A DNA stretch of 57,396 bases from an uncultured Lachnospiraceae bacterium (GCA_945913255.1 CAMEDC010000014.1:1-57396); one strand, 5' to 3'. Shown: positions 27,403 to 36,418, numbered from the stretch's first letter. Program-made: numbers and translations. Notes: generated by a model from the sequence alone, not told the origin.

Positions 27403-27585
27403 TTAATTATAATTATCGATGCAGGGCTGAAACATGCTCTTATCAATACCGCATATCGGACAAACCCAATCATCAGGAAGATCTTCAAATGCTGTCCCGG
27501 GAGCGATGCCGTGTTCCGGATCCCCTATAGCGGGGTCATAGGTGTAGCCACAAGGATTACAAAAATATTTTTTCGTCTCTGCCAT
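27403..27585 (-). CDS. Rubredoxin
   Basis: Small iron protein of 60 residues with two CxxC knuckles (CNPCGYTY and CPICGI) that hold one Fe(SCys)4 centre. It carries electrons in the cytoplasm, here most likely to the reverse rubrerythrin encoded 29 nt upstream, for peroxide and oxygen reduction. The ATG at 27585 is preferred over 27603 because AAAGGA is at proper spacing. It is the last gene of the perR operon. Confidence 0.93.
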   Translation of the reverse strand: MAETKKYFCNPCGYTYDPAIGDPEHGIAPGTAFEDLPDDWVCPICGIDKSMFQPCIDNYN

Positions 27586-27614
27586 AATAGTAAGTCCTTT
27601 CATATTTTAATAGA

Positions 27615-28154
27615 TTAGCCAAAGTATCTCTTCAACAGACCTTCAAATGCCTTTCCGTGTCTTGCCTCGTCGCGTGCCATCTCATGAACGGTGTCATGGA
27701 TTGCGTCAAGGTTCAGAGCCTTTGCTCTCTTAGCAAGGTCAAACTTACCGGCGGTAGCACCATTCTCGGCATCTACTCTCATTTCCAGATTCTTCTTTGT
27801 GGAATCGGTGACAACTTCACCCAGCAGTTCTGCAAATTTTGCTGCGTGTTCAGCTTCTTCGTAAGCAGCCTTTTCCCAGTACAGACCGATTTCAGGATAG
27901 CCTTCTCTGTGAGCAACTCTTGCCATTGCAAGATACATACCAACTTCAGAGCACTCGCCCTCAAAGTTAGCGCGCAGATCCTTGAGAATATCCTCGGGAA
28001 CGCCCTGAGCAACGCCTACAACATGCTCAGCAGCCCAGGTCTTCTCAGCAGACTGAACAGTGAATTTCTCAGCAGGAGCATGGCAGATAGGGCACTCAGC
28101 AGGTGCAGCATCTCCTTCGTAAACATAACCACATACTTGACATACAAATTTCAT
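27615..28154 (-). CDS. Reverse rubrerythrin (peroxidase)
   Basis: Non-haem diiron peroxidase of 179 residues. The domain order is reversed compared with classical rubrerythrin: an N-terminal rubredoxin-like knuckle pair ([10 protein letters not shown] and CPICHAP, residues about 5-24) precedes the ferritin-like four-helix domain with Glu/His ligands ([52 protein letters not shown]). In clostridia this type reduces peroxide and oxygen and is under PerR control. It lies 35 nt after perR on the same strand. Confidence 0.94.
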   Translation of the reverse strand: MKFVCQVCGYVYEGDAAPAECPICHAPAEKFTVQSAEKTWAAEHVVGVAQGVPEDILKDLRANFEGECSEVGMYLAMARVAHREGYPEIGLYWEKAAYEEAEHAAKFAELLGEVVTDSTKKNLEMRVDAENGATAGKFDLAKRAKALNLDAIHDTVHEMARDEARHGKAFEGLLKRYFG

Positions 28155-28189
28155 AATGATTTATCTCCTTTTCTTAAAATATTGAAAAG

Positions 28190-28588
28190 CTACGAGAGCT
28201 TTTGTTTTTGAGTACAGTGTTTGCAGGTTCCGTAAAAATATGTGACATGACCGGTAATATGACCGTCAAAATTTGCACCTGCAATTTCAGTAATGTTTTC
28301 TATACTGTCCATCTCCAAATCCACTACGCTGCCGCACTCCGTACAGACAAAGTGATAATGAGGAGAGGTGTCGGCATCAAAATGGTCTACTCCGTCACCA
28401 ACCCGTAAGCGCTGAATTTCGCCGATATCCGCCAGAAGCGTCAAGTTACGGTAGACCGTGCCAAGGCTGATATTTGGATTGTCCTGCCGGACATTCATAT
28501 AAACAACATCTGCAGTGGGATGGTCTTTTCTTGTCATGAGAAAGTTTTTTATCGTTTCCCGCTGCCTGCTATATTTCAGTGTAGCCAT
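28190..28588 (-). CDS. perR: Peroxide-responsive repressor PerR (Fur family)
   Basis: Fur-family metalloregulator of 132 residues. A winged-helix domain (TADVVYMNVRQDNPNISLGTVYRNLTLL) is followed by a metal-binding dimerisation domain with HFDAD, HYHFVCTECGS and a second CxxC (CKHC) for structural zinc. PerR uses Fe/Mn-dependent DNA binding and is inactivated by peroxide. It heads an operon with reverse rubrerythrin and rubredoxin, matching the regulon known in Clostridium. A 7-1-7 inverted repeat just upstream suggests autoregulation. Confidence 0.93.
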   Translation of the reverse strand: MATLKYSRQRETIKNFLMTRKDHPTADVVYMNVRQDNPNISLGTVYRNLTLLADIGEIQRLRVGDGVDHFDADTSPHYHFVCTECGSVVDLEMDSIENITEIAGANFDGHITGHVTYFYGTCKHCTQKQKLS

Positions 28589-28607
28589 TTTTCCTCCTCT
28601 CTTAAAT

Positions 28608-28622
28608 CAGTAATCATTACTG
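28608..28622. promoter_or_regulatory. PerR box (7-1-7 inverted repeat)
   Basis: CAGTAAT-C-ATTACTG is a perfect 7-1-7 dyad, the arrangement used by Fur-family repressors. It lies 5 nt after the -10 box and about 20 nt before the perR start codon, where binding would block initiation. Confidence 0.8.
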
Positions 28623-28627
28623 TTTTT

Positions 28628-28655
28628 ATTATAATATAATTTATAAATTTGTCAA
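28628..28655 (-). promoter_or_regulatory. perR operon promoter
   Basis: On the minus strand: TTGACA (28655-28650), a 16-nt spacer and TATAAT (28633-28628), directly upstream of the PerR box. Confidence 0.8.
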
Positions 28656-28783
28656 CAGATTTTTGAAAATTCCACAGACATATCAGTTTATTGTTTTTTA
28701 ATGAGAATATTTGTTTGTTTTTACACTTTTTCAGGGAAGATATGGTATAATCACTTTATCCTTAGCAGAATTTGGAGTGAAAA

Positions 28784-30265
28784 ATGAAATTTAAAACAAG
28801 GCTTCGTGTCACATTTATTATGATAATACTTTTGCCGCTGGTATTGACTGCTTTGGCTTTTTGCGGCATTGGGCTGTACTTAATGAATGTACAGAAAGGG
28901 CTTCCTATTGAAGAACTTGACTATGCGGTTTTGTCTGAAAATATGCAGGAGCTTGTGAAAACAACGGACAAGACGTATGGAATATTGCTGAAACAGGCAA
29001 AGACGGATTCCTCCCGGCTGGAGGATATAGATTACCTGGAGGAAGTGAATTCTGCCATTCCCCGTAAATCTACCTATATCATTGTAAGAAAAGGGGATGA
29101 GCTTTATTACGCGGGAAATGAGGAGGCAGCAGAGGCTATCTTTCCAAAACTGCCGGATTACGGGGAGGGAGATATCTCGGAAGATTCCGGTTTCTATTAT
29201 GATGAGTATGACAAGTATGTCAAGCAGATAGATTTTTTGTTTACAGATGGGTCGGAAGGCAGTGCCTTCGTGGTTACCAAGTCGAATTCACTGATTTCCA
29301 AGCATTTGCTGATAGATATGTTCGTGGCGATTGTTGCCATTCTGATTTTTACCAGTCTTATGCTCACCAGATGGATTCGCAAAGGTGTATTTAATCCTGT
29401 CAATGAGTTGAATATAGCCATGAAAAAAATCAAGGAGGGCAACTTTGAGTATGCTTTGGAGACGGATGCCAAGGGTGAGATAGGGGATTTATACCGCAAT
29501 TATGAAGATATGCGTTTGCGGCTGAAGGAATCCGCGGAAGAAAAGGCAGAAAACGAAAAACAGAACAGGGAACTTATCAGCAATATTTCGCATGACTTAA
29601 AAACACCTATAACAGCCATCAAAGGTTATGTAGAGGGTATTATGGACGGTGTGGCAGATACGCCGGAGAAAATGGACAAATATATTAAGACCATCTACAA
29701 CAAGGCGAATGATATGGAGCGGCTGATAAATGAGCTGACCTATTATTCCAAAATTGATAACAACAGAATTCCTTATAATTTCCATCGCATTAATGTGGCG
29801 GATTATTTTGGTGACTGTGTGGAAGAAGTGGGAATGGATCTGGAACAGAAAAATATCGAATTGAACTATTCGAATCTTGTGAGCCCGGATACGGTTGTCA
29901 TTGCAGATCCGGAGCAGATGAAGAAAGTAATCAACAACATTATCAGCAACAGTGTAAAATATATGGATAAGCCCCATGGAATCATCGATATCCGTATTTT
30001 GGATGAAGTGGATTCCATCAGGGTGGAAATTGAGGATAATGGGAAAGGAATTGCACAGAAGGATCTGGGCAGGATATTTGAGAGATTTTACCGGACGGAT
30101 GCCTCACGTAATTCCGCTCAGGGAGGCAGCGGTATCGGTCTTTCCATTGTGAAAAAGATTATTGAAGACCATGGCGGGTATATCTGGGCAACCGGTAAAG
30201 AAGGAGAAGGAACCTGTATGCACTTTGTGCTGAGAAAATATATCGAACTTTCCAATGAAAAGTAG
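28784..30265 (+). CDS. Sensor histidine kinase
   Basis: Membrane kinase of 493 residues: a first membrane helix at about 9-33, an extracellular sensor region to about 187, a second helix near 188-210, and a HAMP linker. The dimerisation domain has phospho-acceptor His270 in SNISHDLKTP. The ATPase domain has N-box NNIISNSVKY, G1 EDNGKGI, F-box RIFERFYRTD and G2 GGSGIGLSIVKKI. It is paired with the response regulator that follows. The signal is unknown; no obvious target operon is adjacent. A TATAAT at 28746-28751 may be its -10 box. Confidence 0.94.
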   Translation: MKFKTRLRVTFIMIILLPLVLTALAFCGIGLYLMNVQKGLPIEELDYAVLSENMQELVKTTDKTYGILLKQAKTDSSRLEDIDYLEEVNSAIPRKSTYIIVRKGDELYYAGNEEAAEAIFPKLPDYGEGDISEDSGFYYDEYDKYVKQIDFLFTDGSEGSAFVVTKSNSLISKHLLIDMFVAIVAILIFTSLMLTRWIRKGVFNPVNELNIAMKKIKEGNFEYALETDAKGEIGDLYRNYEDMRLRLKESAEEKAENEKQNRELISNISHDLKTPITAIKGYVEGIMDGVADTPEKMDKYIKTIYNKANDMERLINELTYYSKIDNNRIPYNFHRINVADYFGDCVEEVGMDLEQKNIELNYSNLVSPDTVVIADPEQMKKVINNIISNSVKYMDKPHGIIDIRILDEVDSIRVEIEDNGKGIAQKDLGRIFERFYRTDASRNSAQGGSGIGLSIVKKIIEDHGGYIWATGKEGEGTCMHFVLRKYIELSNEK

Positions 30266-30281
30266 AAGAATGGAGGAAATC

Positions 30282-30974
30282 ATGAGTAAAATTCTGATTA
30301 TCGAGGATGAGGTAGCAATTGCAGATCTGGAGAAGGATTATCTGGAATTATCAGATTTTGAAGTAGATATCTGTAATACCGGTGATGAGGGTCTGCAGAC
30401 GGCGCTGAACGGGAACTATAATCTGGTGATTCTGGATTTGATGCTTCCCGGCATGGATGGTTTTGAGGTATGCCGCAAGATTCGGGAGGAAAAAAACATT
30501 CCGATTCTGATGGTTTCCGCAAAGAAGGACGATATTGATAAAATCAGGGGTCTGGGCCTTGGGGCGGACGATTATATGACAAAGCCCTTCAGTCCCAGCG
30601 AACTTGTTGCCAGAGTAAAGGCACATATGGCACGTTATGAGAGACTTGTAGGCACAAACCAGAAACCGCAGAATGATATTGTGGAAATCCGTGGTATCCG
30701 TATTGACAAGACTGCCCGCCGGGTCTATGTAGACGGGGTGGAAAAGACTTTTACCACGAAAGAGTTTGATTTATTGACTTTTCTGGCGGAAAATCCCAAT
30801 CATGTATTTACCAAGGAAGAACTTTTCCGGGAAATCTGGGATATGGATTCCATCGGTGATATCGCCACTGTCACAGTTCACATTAAGAAAATCCGGGAAA
30901 AGATTGAAGCAGATACAGCCAAGCCCCAGTATATTGAAACCATTTGGGGTGTGGGGTACCGCTTTAAGGTGTAA
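30282..30974 (+). CDS. OmpR/PhoB-family response regulator
   Basis: Two-domain regulator of 230 residues. The receiver domain has acidic pair EDE, phospho-acceptor Asp52 in LVILDLMLPGMDG and Lys in MTKPFSP. The C-terminal winged helix (FTTKEFDLLTFLAENPNHVFTKEEL ... YIETIWGVGYRFKV) binds DNA. The ATG at 30282 follows GGAGG. An upstream in-frame start would overlap the kinase. Activated by the kinase encoded just before it. A strong terminator follows. Confidence 0.95.
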   Translation: MSKILIIEDEVAIADLEKDYLELSDFEVDICNTGDEGLQTALNGNYNLVILDLMLPGMDGFEVCRKIREEKNIPILMVSAKKDDIDKIRGLGLGADDYMTKPFSPSELVARVKAHMARYERLVGTNQKPQNDIVEIRGIRIDKTARRVYVDGVEKTFTTKEFDLLTFLAENPNHVFTKEELFREIWDMDSIGDIATVTVHIKKIREKIEADTAKPQYIETIWGVGYRFKV

Positions 30975-30992
30975 AAAGGTAAAAGAAAAGAG

Positions 30993-31034
30993 AACTCCTC
31001 ATGCAGTTTTGAAATTGCATGAGGAGTTTTTTGA
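30993..31034 (+). terminator. Terminator of the two-component operon
   Basis: 13-bp stem AACTCCTCATGCA / TGCATGAGGAGTT (30993-31005 and 31016-31028) followed by a T-run. Confidence 0.92.
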
Positions 31035-31179
31035 AAATTTAAGAGAAAATAAAAATAGTCTATGATTTTTTTGATAATATGATATAATTGCAATATAGTT
31101 TTGCGTTTTGTTAGGGAACTATATCTATTATCGAAGATAAATCAGACAACGTGTACGGTTATTGTAAGGAGAAGATGCG

Positions 31180-32274
31180 ATGCGTTATGTGAAAACAGCT
31201 GATATCCAAGTCGGAGACAGATTTGCAAAAACGATTTATAACAAAGACGGAGTATTGTTGTTTAACAGTGGCGTTAAAGTTGATGCATCTATGATAAACA
31301 GGCTGCAGGAATTGAACCTTTACGGCACTTATGTGCTGGATGCAGCGGAGCCTGTTCCGCCTATCACCGCGGAGGAAGCAGAGTTTGAGCGTTTTCAGTG
31401 GGCACAGACCTATGTCGTAAACGAAATTCTCATGGATGTTCTTGGTCAAAAGGTTCCCGGTAAACTGGAGGATTTGCTGAATCTGATATACAGCCGGTAT
31501 GGAAACAGAAGAGAGAAAATGACTTTTAATCAGTGTCTCCGCGGGGAAAATGATTTCATTAGTAAGCATTCCCTGAACGTGGCGATTTTGACGGCTTTGC
31601 TTGCATCAAAAATGAATCTGGACGCAAAGGAGAGCAAATACCTGATTGAAGCTGCAATCTTTCATGATATTGGAAGACTTCTGGTTCCCAGTGAAATTCT
31701 TCATAAAGAAGGGAGTCTGACACAGGCTGAAATGGACATTGTTCATAAATGTCTGCTGGAAGGCTTTCGAATCATTGGCACAAATTACGAATATCCTGCC
31801 GGTGTACGCAGATACATTATTCAGCTTTCCATCGATTTATGTAACCGCCTGCCCAATTATCCCAGGAATGATCAGAAATTGCTGCCGGGAACAAAAATAA
31901 TACAGGTGGCGGATATCTACGATACCCTGACAGCGATACGTTCCTACAAATCGCCGATGTCGGCTTTCTCTGCTTTGAAGATTATGCGGAATGAACCGAA
32001 TAAATATGATTCCAACACAGTAGATATCCTGGAACAGTGTATTCACATTCTGCCCACAGGTTCCTATGTGATGCTGACCAACGGAGAACAGGGAATTGTG
32101 GTGCGCGAAAATAACAAAGTGCTTGACCGCCCTGTGGTTTTGGGCATGAGGAGTAATATGCTTTATGATTTGGGCATGAAGGCCACTTACAATGAGATTC
32201 AGATAAAGGATACAGTATTTACTCCGGATAACAGACAGCGTGTGGAAATCGATGTTTCAAAATTTATGAATTAG
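31180..32274 (+). CDS. Degenerate HD-GYP domain protein
   Basis: Protein of 364 residues with an N-terminal region of about 120 residues and an HD-GYP-type domain. The HD pair is kept in AAIFHDIGRLLVPSEIL. Further signature residues of active c-di-GMP phosphodiesterases are missing: the His of the IKxHP element is replaced (VHKCLLEG), the HHE motif reads QLSID, and GYP reads NYP. It may therefore act as a c-di-GMP or signal receptor rather than an enzyme. AAGGAG precedes the ATG. It stands alone between two terminators. Confidence 0.85.
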   Translation: MRYVKTADIQVGDRFAKTIYNKDGVLLFNSGVKVDASMINRLQELNLYGTYVLDAAEPVPPITAEEAEFERFQWAQTYVVNEILMDVLGQKVPGKLEDLLNLIYSRYGNRREKMTFNQCLRGENDFISKHSLNVAILTALLASKMNLDAKESKYLIEAAIFHDIGRLLVPSEILHKEGSLTQAEMDIVHKCLLEGFRIIGTNYEYPAGVRRYIIQLSIDLCNRLPNYPRNDQKLLPGTKIIQVADIYDTLTAIRSYKSPMSAFSALKIMRNEPNKYDSNTVDILEQCIHILPTGSYVMLTNGEQGIVVRENNKVLDRPVVLGMRSNMLYDLGMKATYNEIQIKDTVFTPDNRQRVEIDVSKFMN

Positions 32275-32309
32275 TATATGGAAGATGTAAATAGAAGATG
32301 ATTGACATT

Positions 32310-32345
32310 TAAACAGCTCCCGTCCATAACAAGCGGGAGCTGTTT
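32310..32345 (+). terminator. Terminator after the HD-GYP gene
   Basis: Inverted repeat AAACAGCTCCCG / CGGGAGCTGTTT. The T-rich side fits transcription from the left, and the A-rich start could also serve the MATE gene from the right. Confidence 0.8.
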
Positions 32346-32383
32346 ATATCATATCTTATGAAAAAAGGAGAAATTTGTTCCAT

Positions 32384-33826
32384 TTAGTCGGATTCTCTCA
32401 AAATATCAGAGCCTTCTGAAGGTTTATTTAGCTCCCGATAAGTGCGGATAATGACGATTACACTGATGATAAAGGTCAACACATCTGATAGAGGCATGGA
32501 GTAGAGAACTCCCTTTAAGCCGAACAAGACAGGCAGGAGCAGTGCAAAGCCTACGCCGAAAACTACCTCACGAATCATGGAGAGAAGGGTTGAGGTAAGT
32601 GCTTTGCCAAGGGATTGCAGATAAATGAAGGTGGCTTTGTTGACGCAGGCAAAAATCATCATACAAAGATAGGTGCGGAAGGAAGCAACGGCAAAATTGC
32701 GGTAGTAATCGCTTTCTTTTTTTGCACCAAAAATGTTGATGAGCTGGTTGGGGAAAAATTCAACAATGATCAAGGCAACCAGTCCTACGATAGCCTCGGA
32801 AACAAGCAGTTTGGTAAAGAGTTCCCTTACACGGTCTTTTCTGCCGGCTCCCACGTTGTAGCCGACAATAGGAATGCAGCCTGCGGCCATACCGATTACG
32901 ATGGAGATGACAATCTGGAAGAACTTCATAACAATGCCGACTACTGCCATGGGAATCTGTGTCAGACTTTCAACGGGTACATCGTCTGTGCCATAATTCA
33001 CAATGTCACCGCCATGTTTTACAATCATATTCTGGATGGCAAGCATAGCGGCAACCAGAGAAATCTGCGCGAGAAAACTGCAGATACCCAGAGGGATAAA
33101 TCTCTTAATCAGGGAACCGCGAAGAGCGAAACTGTTCCGGGTCAGCTTCACGGCCTTCGTGTGGAAGAGATACCAGACTGACATAATTGCCGTAACAACC
33201 TGTCCCAAAACAGTGGCGACAGCAGCTCCCATCATGCCCCATTTGAAAAGAAAGATAAAAATGGGGTCCAGGATAATGTTGATGACAGCACCCAGAAGAG
33301 TGGAGGCCATCGCAAATTTAGGACTACCGTCGGAACGGATAATGGGATTCATGGCCTGCCCGAACATATAAAAGGGAATGCCTGCGGAAATCCAGGTAAA
33401 GTATTCTTTGGAGTTCAGATAAGTACCTTCATTGACTTTACCACCGAAGGCGGTGAGAATAGGGTTTTGGAAAACAAAGTAAATTGCGGTCAGAAGAATT
33501 CCTGCAATGATTACAAGAACCACAGCGTTTCCGATACTGCGGTGGGCTTTTTCATTTTCCTTCGCACCAAGACTGATGCTGACAAAAGCGCAGCAGCCGT
33601 CTCCAATCATGACAGCGATAGCCAGCGCGACAACAGTAAGAGGGTACACGACGGTATTTGCCGCATTACCGTAGGAGCCCAGATAATCTGCGTTTGCAAT
33701 GAAAATCTGGTCGACAATGTTGTAGAGAGCTGCAACCAGAAGAGAAATAATACAGGGAATTGCATATTTGCGCATCAGTGTTCCCGTGCTTTCTGTCTCA
33801 AGAAATGAATTAGATTTTTGTTCCAT
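32384..33826 (-). CDS. MATE family efflux transporter
   Basis: Multidrug and toxin extrusion type transporter of 480 residues with twelve predicted helices in two related halves. Family-typical stretches are GTLMRKYAIPCIISLLVAALYNIVDQIFIA at the start and a YNVGAGRKDRVREL loop in the middle. It works as a Na+- or H+-driven exporter of organic cations or other small molecules. Its promoter lies at 33924-33952, and an unusual hairpin with a U-run sits at the very 5' end of the transcript. AAAGGCAAGG precedes the ATG. Confidence 0.93.
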   Translation of the reverse strand: MEQKSNSFLETESTGTLMRKYAIPCIISLLVAALYNIVDQIFIANADYLGSYGNAANTVVYPLTVVALAIAVMIGDGCCAFVSISLGAKENEKAHRSIGNAVVLVIIAGILLTAIYFVFQNPILTAFGGKVNEGTYLNSKEYFTWISAGIPFYMFGQAMNPIIRSDGSPKFAMASTLLGAVINIILDPIFIFLFKWGMMGAAVATVLGQVVTAIMSVWYLFHTKAVKLTRNSFALRGSLIKRFIPLGICSFLAQISLVAAMLAIQNMIVKHGGDIVNYGTDDVPVESLTQIPMAVVGIVMKFFQIVISIVIGMAAGCIPIVGYNVGAGRKDRVRELFTKLLVSEAIVGLVALIIVEFFPNQLINIFGAKKESDYYRNFAVASFRTYLCMMIFACVNKATFIYLQSLGKALTSTLLSMIREVVFGVGFALLLPVLFGLKGVLYSMPLSDVLTFIISVIVIIRTYRELNKPSEGSDILRESD

Positions 33827-33856
33827 GATAATAACCTTGCCTTTCTAAAATAACTG

Positions 33857-33915
33857 TACAAAAAAATAGTGCGAACCAAAAAGCTGGACTTACGCCTTTT
33901 GGCTACGCACTATTT
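33857..33915 (-). promoter_or_regulatory. 5' leader hairpin of the MATE gene (possible attenuator)
   Basis: On the minus strand the predicted transcript starts just before a long stem-loop. The outer stem is AAATAGTGCG / CGCACTATTT (33915-33906 and 33873-33864), and the inner stem is CCAAAAGGC / GCTTTTTGG around a 9-nt loop. Seven U follow at once. This has the shape of an intrinsic terminator at the start of the mRNA, about 35 nt before the ATG. It matched no riboswitch class I know, and no competing antiterminator is obvious. Confidence 0.6.
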
Positions 33916-33923
33916 CGATTCAA

Positions 33924-33952
33924 ATTATATTCATTTTTTATTTCGGGGTCAA
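33924..33952 (-). promoter_or_regulatory. MATE gene promoter
   Basis: On the minus strand: TTGACC (33952-33947), a 17-nt spacer and TATAAT (33929-33924). Confidence 0.8.
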
Positions 33953-33969
33953 GAAAAAAGTTTTAAAAA

Positions 33970-33998
33970 TTGACTTCCTGCGGCTTTTATGAAAGAAT
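33970..33998 (+). promoter_or_regulatory. Promoter of the rRNA methyltransferase gene
   Basis: TTGACT (33970-33975), a 17-nt spacer and AAGAAT (33993-33998). The -10 box is weak. Confidence 0.5.
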
Positions 33999-34046
33999 AG
34001 AACAAGAAAAACAAGCGTTGAAGAAAGCGCGGAAATGAGGGCACTT

Positions 34047-35546
34047 ATGCTGCCGGAGGCATTTTTGGAAAGAATGCGGCAGATGCTGGGAGCGGAGTAT
34101 GAGGCGTTTTTGGCTTCCTACAATCGGGAAAAATACCAGGCACTGCGGCTGAACGGATTGAAATACAATATAGAAGGAAAATGTGCCGGAGAATTATTCA
34201 GAGGCGTGGATAACCAAAGAGCATCGGAAATGGGTGGTGTGAAACAACAGACATCATTCAGCACATGTTTTGCACAGCTGACACCTGTACCCTGGGCGGA
34301 GAACGGATATTATTATGATGCAGAAAGCCAGCCGGGAAAGCATCCCTATCACGAGGCAGGGGTATATTATATTCAGGAACCCAGTGCCATGGCGCCGGCG
34401 GAACTGCTGCAGGTAAAGCCGGGAGAGCGGGTGCTGGATCTTTGTGCCGCTCCGGGTGGGAAAAGTACCCAGCTTGCAGCCAAATTACAGGGCGAGGGTT
34501 TTCTTCTGTGCAATGAAATTCATCCCGCCAGAGCAAAGATACTGTCGGAAAATGTGGAGCGCATGGGAATCCGCAATGCCTGCGTGACAAATGAGACACC
34601 ATCCCATCTGGCAGAGGTATTTCCGGGATTTTTCGATAAGGTACTGGTGGATGCCCCCTGCTCAGGGGAGGGAATGTTTCGGAAAAATGAGGCTGCCTGT
34701 GAGGAGTGGAGTCCCGAAAATGTGGAACTTTGCGCGGACAGGCAGGATGAGATACTGGATTGTGCGGCGGGAATGCTTCACCCGGGGGGATGGCTGGTCT
34801 ATTCTACCTGTACTTTTGCACCCGCGGAGAATGAAGGAAGCATCAGCAGGTTTCTCAGTCGCCATCCGGAGTTTCATCTTCTGAAAATAGAAAAAGCCGT
34901 CTTCGGACAGGCTGATTGCGACGGAAAGGGTTCCTTTGTGGAGGATGCGGCAGATGGCCTGGAAAACACTCTGCGTCTCTGGCCCCACCATATTAAGGGG
35001 GAGGGACATTTTGCGGCGCTGTTTAGTAAAGAGGGAGAACTGCCGGAAGGATATCGGGCAGCTTCCGTAAACGGTATTATTAAGAGTTTGACAGAGAAAG
35101 AACTCGGAGAATATGCAGATTTTGTACGGGAGACGTTAAATCCGGAGGGAGATTTTTTGACCAGAGTGGGCTTCGGCGGTAAAACGCCGGGTGGAAGTTA
35201 TCTGAAATTCGGTGATAATTTGTATCTGACACCGGAAGGAATGCCTTCCCTTAAGGGTCTGAAGGTACTGCGCCCGGGTCTTCATCTGGGAGAAATGAAA
35301 AAGGGTCGTTTTGAGCCTTCCCATGCACTGGCGCTTACTCTGGCACCGGGAGAGGTAAAACATATATGGAATCTGGAAGCTTCCGACCCGAGAGTTTTGG
35401 CTTACCTGAACGGTCAGACTTTCCCGGCAGAGGGAGAAAAGGGCTGGTATCTGATTTGTGTGGACGGTTTTTCCATGGGCTGGGGAAAGCTGGCAGGCGG
35501 TATGATGAAAAATCATTATCCGAAAGGATTGCGGGTAAATTTATAG
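34047..35546 (+). CDS. rsmF: rRNA (cytosine-C5)-methyltransferase, RsmF/NOL1-NOP2-Sun family
   Basis: SAM-dependent RNA m5C methyltransferase of about 499 residues. The SAM loop is VLDLCAAPGGKSTQLAAKL. The two catalytic cysteines lie in DAPCSGEGMFRKNE and YSTCTFAPAENE. The C-terminal part carries the extra RsmF-type domain (PUA-like). The ATG at 34047 is preferred over 34035 because TGAGG is properly spaced and the protein then begins MLPEAFLERM as in relatives. A pseudouridine synthase follows directly, so this is a small RNA-modification operon. Confidence 0.92.
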   Translation: MLPEAFLERMRQMLGAEYEAFLASYNREKYQALRLNGLKYNIEGKCAGELFRGVDNQRASEMGGVKQQTSFSTCFAQLTPVPWAENGYYYDAESQPGKHPYHEAGVYYIQEPSAMAPAELLQVKPGERVLDLCAAPGGKSTQLAAKLQGEGFLLCNEIHPARAKILSENVERMGIRNACVTNETPSHLAEVFPGFFDKVLVDAPCSGEGMFRKNEAACEEWSPENVELCADRQDEILDCAAGMLHPGGWLVYSTCTFAPAENEGSISRFLSRHPEFHLLKIEKAVFGQADCDGKGSFVEDAADGLENTLRLWPHHIKGEGHFAALFSKEGELPEGYRAASVNGIIKSLTEKELGEYADFVRETLNPEGDFLTRVGFGGKTPGGSYLKFGDNLYLTPEGMPSLKGLKVLRPGLHLGEMKKGRFEPSHALALTLAPGEVKHIWNLEASDPRVLAYLNGQTFPAEGEKGWYLICVDGFSMGWGKLAGGMMKNHYPKGLRVNL

Positions 35547-35548
35547 TG

Positions 35549-36418
35549 ATGCGAGTAAAAATTATTTTTGAGGACAAGGATATTATTGTAATTTATAAAC
35601 CTGCGGGGCTGGCAACACAGACTGCGAAGGTGGGGCAGAAGGATGCGGTCAGTGAGTTGAAAAATTATCTGGCAAAGCAGTCTGCCGCTGCCGGAGGGAG
35701 CAAGGGGCAGCCAAATGCAGGGCAAGAGTTCCATGCAAAGCAGCCGTCGAAGGCAAATGGTCAGCCGTACCTGGGAATTATCCACAGACTGGATCAGCCG
35801 GTTGAGGGACTGCTGGTATTTGCAAAGAACAAAAAAGCGGCAGCTTCCCTGACCTCTCAGCTTTCCGGAAATGCAGAGGGACTTCTGAATAAGCATTATT
35901 ATGCTGTGGTTTGTGGAAAACCCAAGGAGAAAACAGGGAAGCTTGTGGATTATCTGGACAAGGATGAAAGCGGGCGAGCGGTGATTGTGTCCTGCGGGAT
36001 GTCAGAGGAGAGTAAGAGGGACGGAGACAGAAAAGACGAAAACAAGGAATCAGAAATGAGTTATGGAGGAAGTGAGATTGCCGACAAATGCAGGACATGT
36101 AAAAAGGCTGTGCTTCACTATCGTCGGAAGGCAGTGACACAGAGTCCGTCAGGAGAAGACTTTTCCCTTCTGGATATTTCCATTGAAACAGGTCGGTTCC
36201 ACCAAATTCGGGCACAGCTGGCGCATGCGGGAATGCCTCTTTTGGGGGATCAAAAATACGGGGATGAAAAGTCGAGGGCGTTGTCGGAGGAACTGCATAT
36301 CAGAAATGTGGCGCTTTGTGCCTACAGTCTGGAGTTTGTTCACCCTGTCACGGGTGCGCGCAAAAGCTTTTTGATTCAGCCGGAATCGGATGTTTTTTCC
36401 TGCTTTGACGGTAAATAA
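35549..36418 (+). CDS. RluA-family pseudouridine synthase
   Basis: RNA pseudouridine synthase of 289 residues. The catalytic motif IIHRLDQPVEGLLVFAKN contains the active-site Asp, and the conserved end GRFHQIRAQLAHAGMPLLGDQKYG is present. A poorly conserved charged insert (about residues 155-185) separates the halves. It lacks an S4 domain. It begins 3 nt after the stop of rsmF, so translation is likely coupled; a long upstream frame extension is rejected because it runs inside rsmF. The rRNA or tRNA target position is not known. Confidence 0.9.
   Translation: MRVKIIFEDKDIIVIYKPAGLATQTAKVGQKDAVSELKNYLAKQSAAAGGSKGQPNAGQEFHAKQPSKANGQPYLGIIHRLDQPVEGLLVFAKNKKAAASLTSQLSGNAEGLLNKHYYAVVCGKPKEKTGKLVDYLDKDESGRAVIVSCGMSEESKRDGDRKDENKESEMSYGGSEIADKCRTCKKAVLHYRRKAVTQSPSGEDFSLLDISIETGRFHQIRAQLAHAGMPLLGDQKYGDEKSRALSEELHIRNVALCAYSLEFVHPVTGARKSFLIQPESDVFSCFDGK

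Noticed and set aside
33864..33915. Known riboswitch class before the MATE gene
   Set aside because: The simple two-part stem and loop lack the conserved cores of the classes I know, so it is reported only as a possible attenuator.
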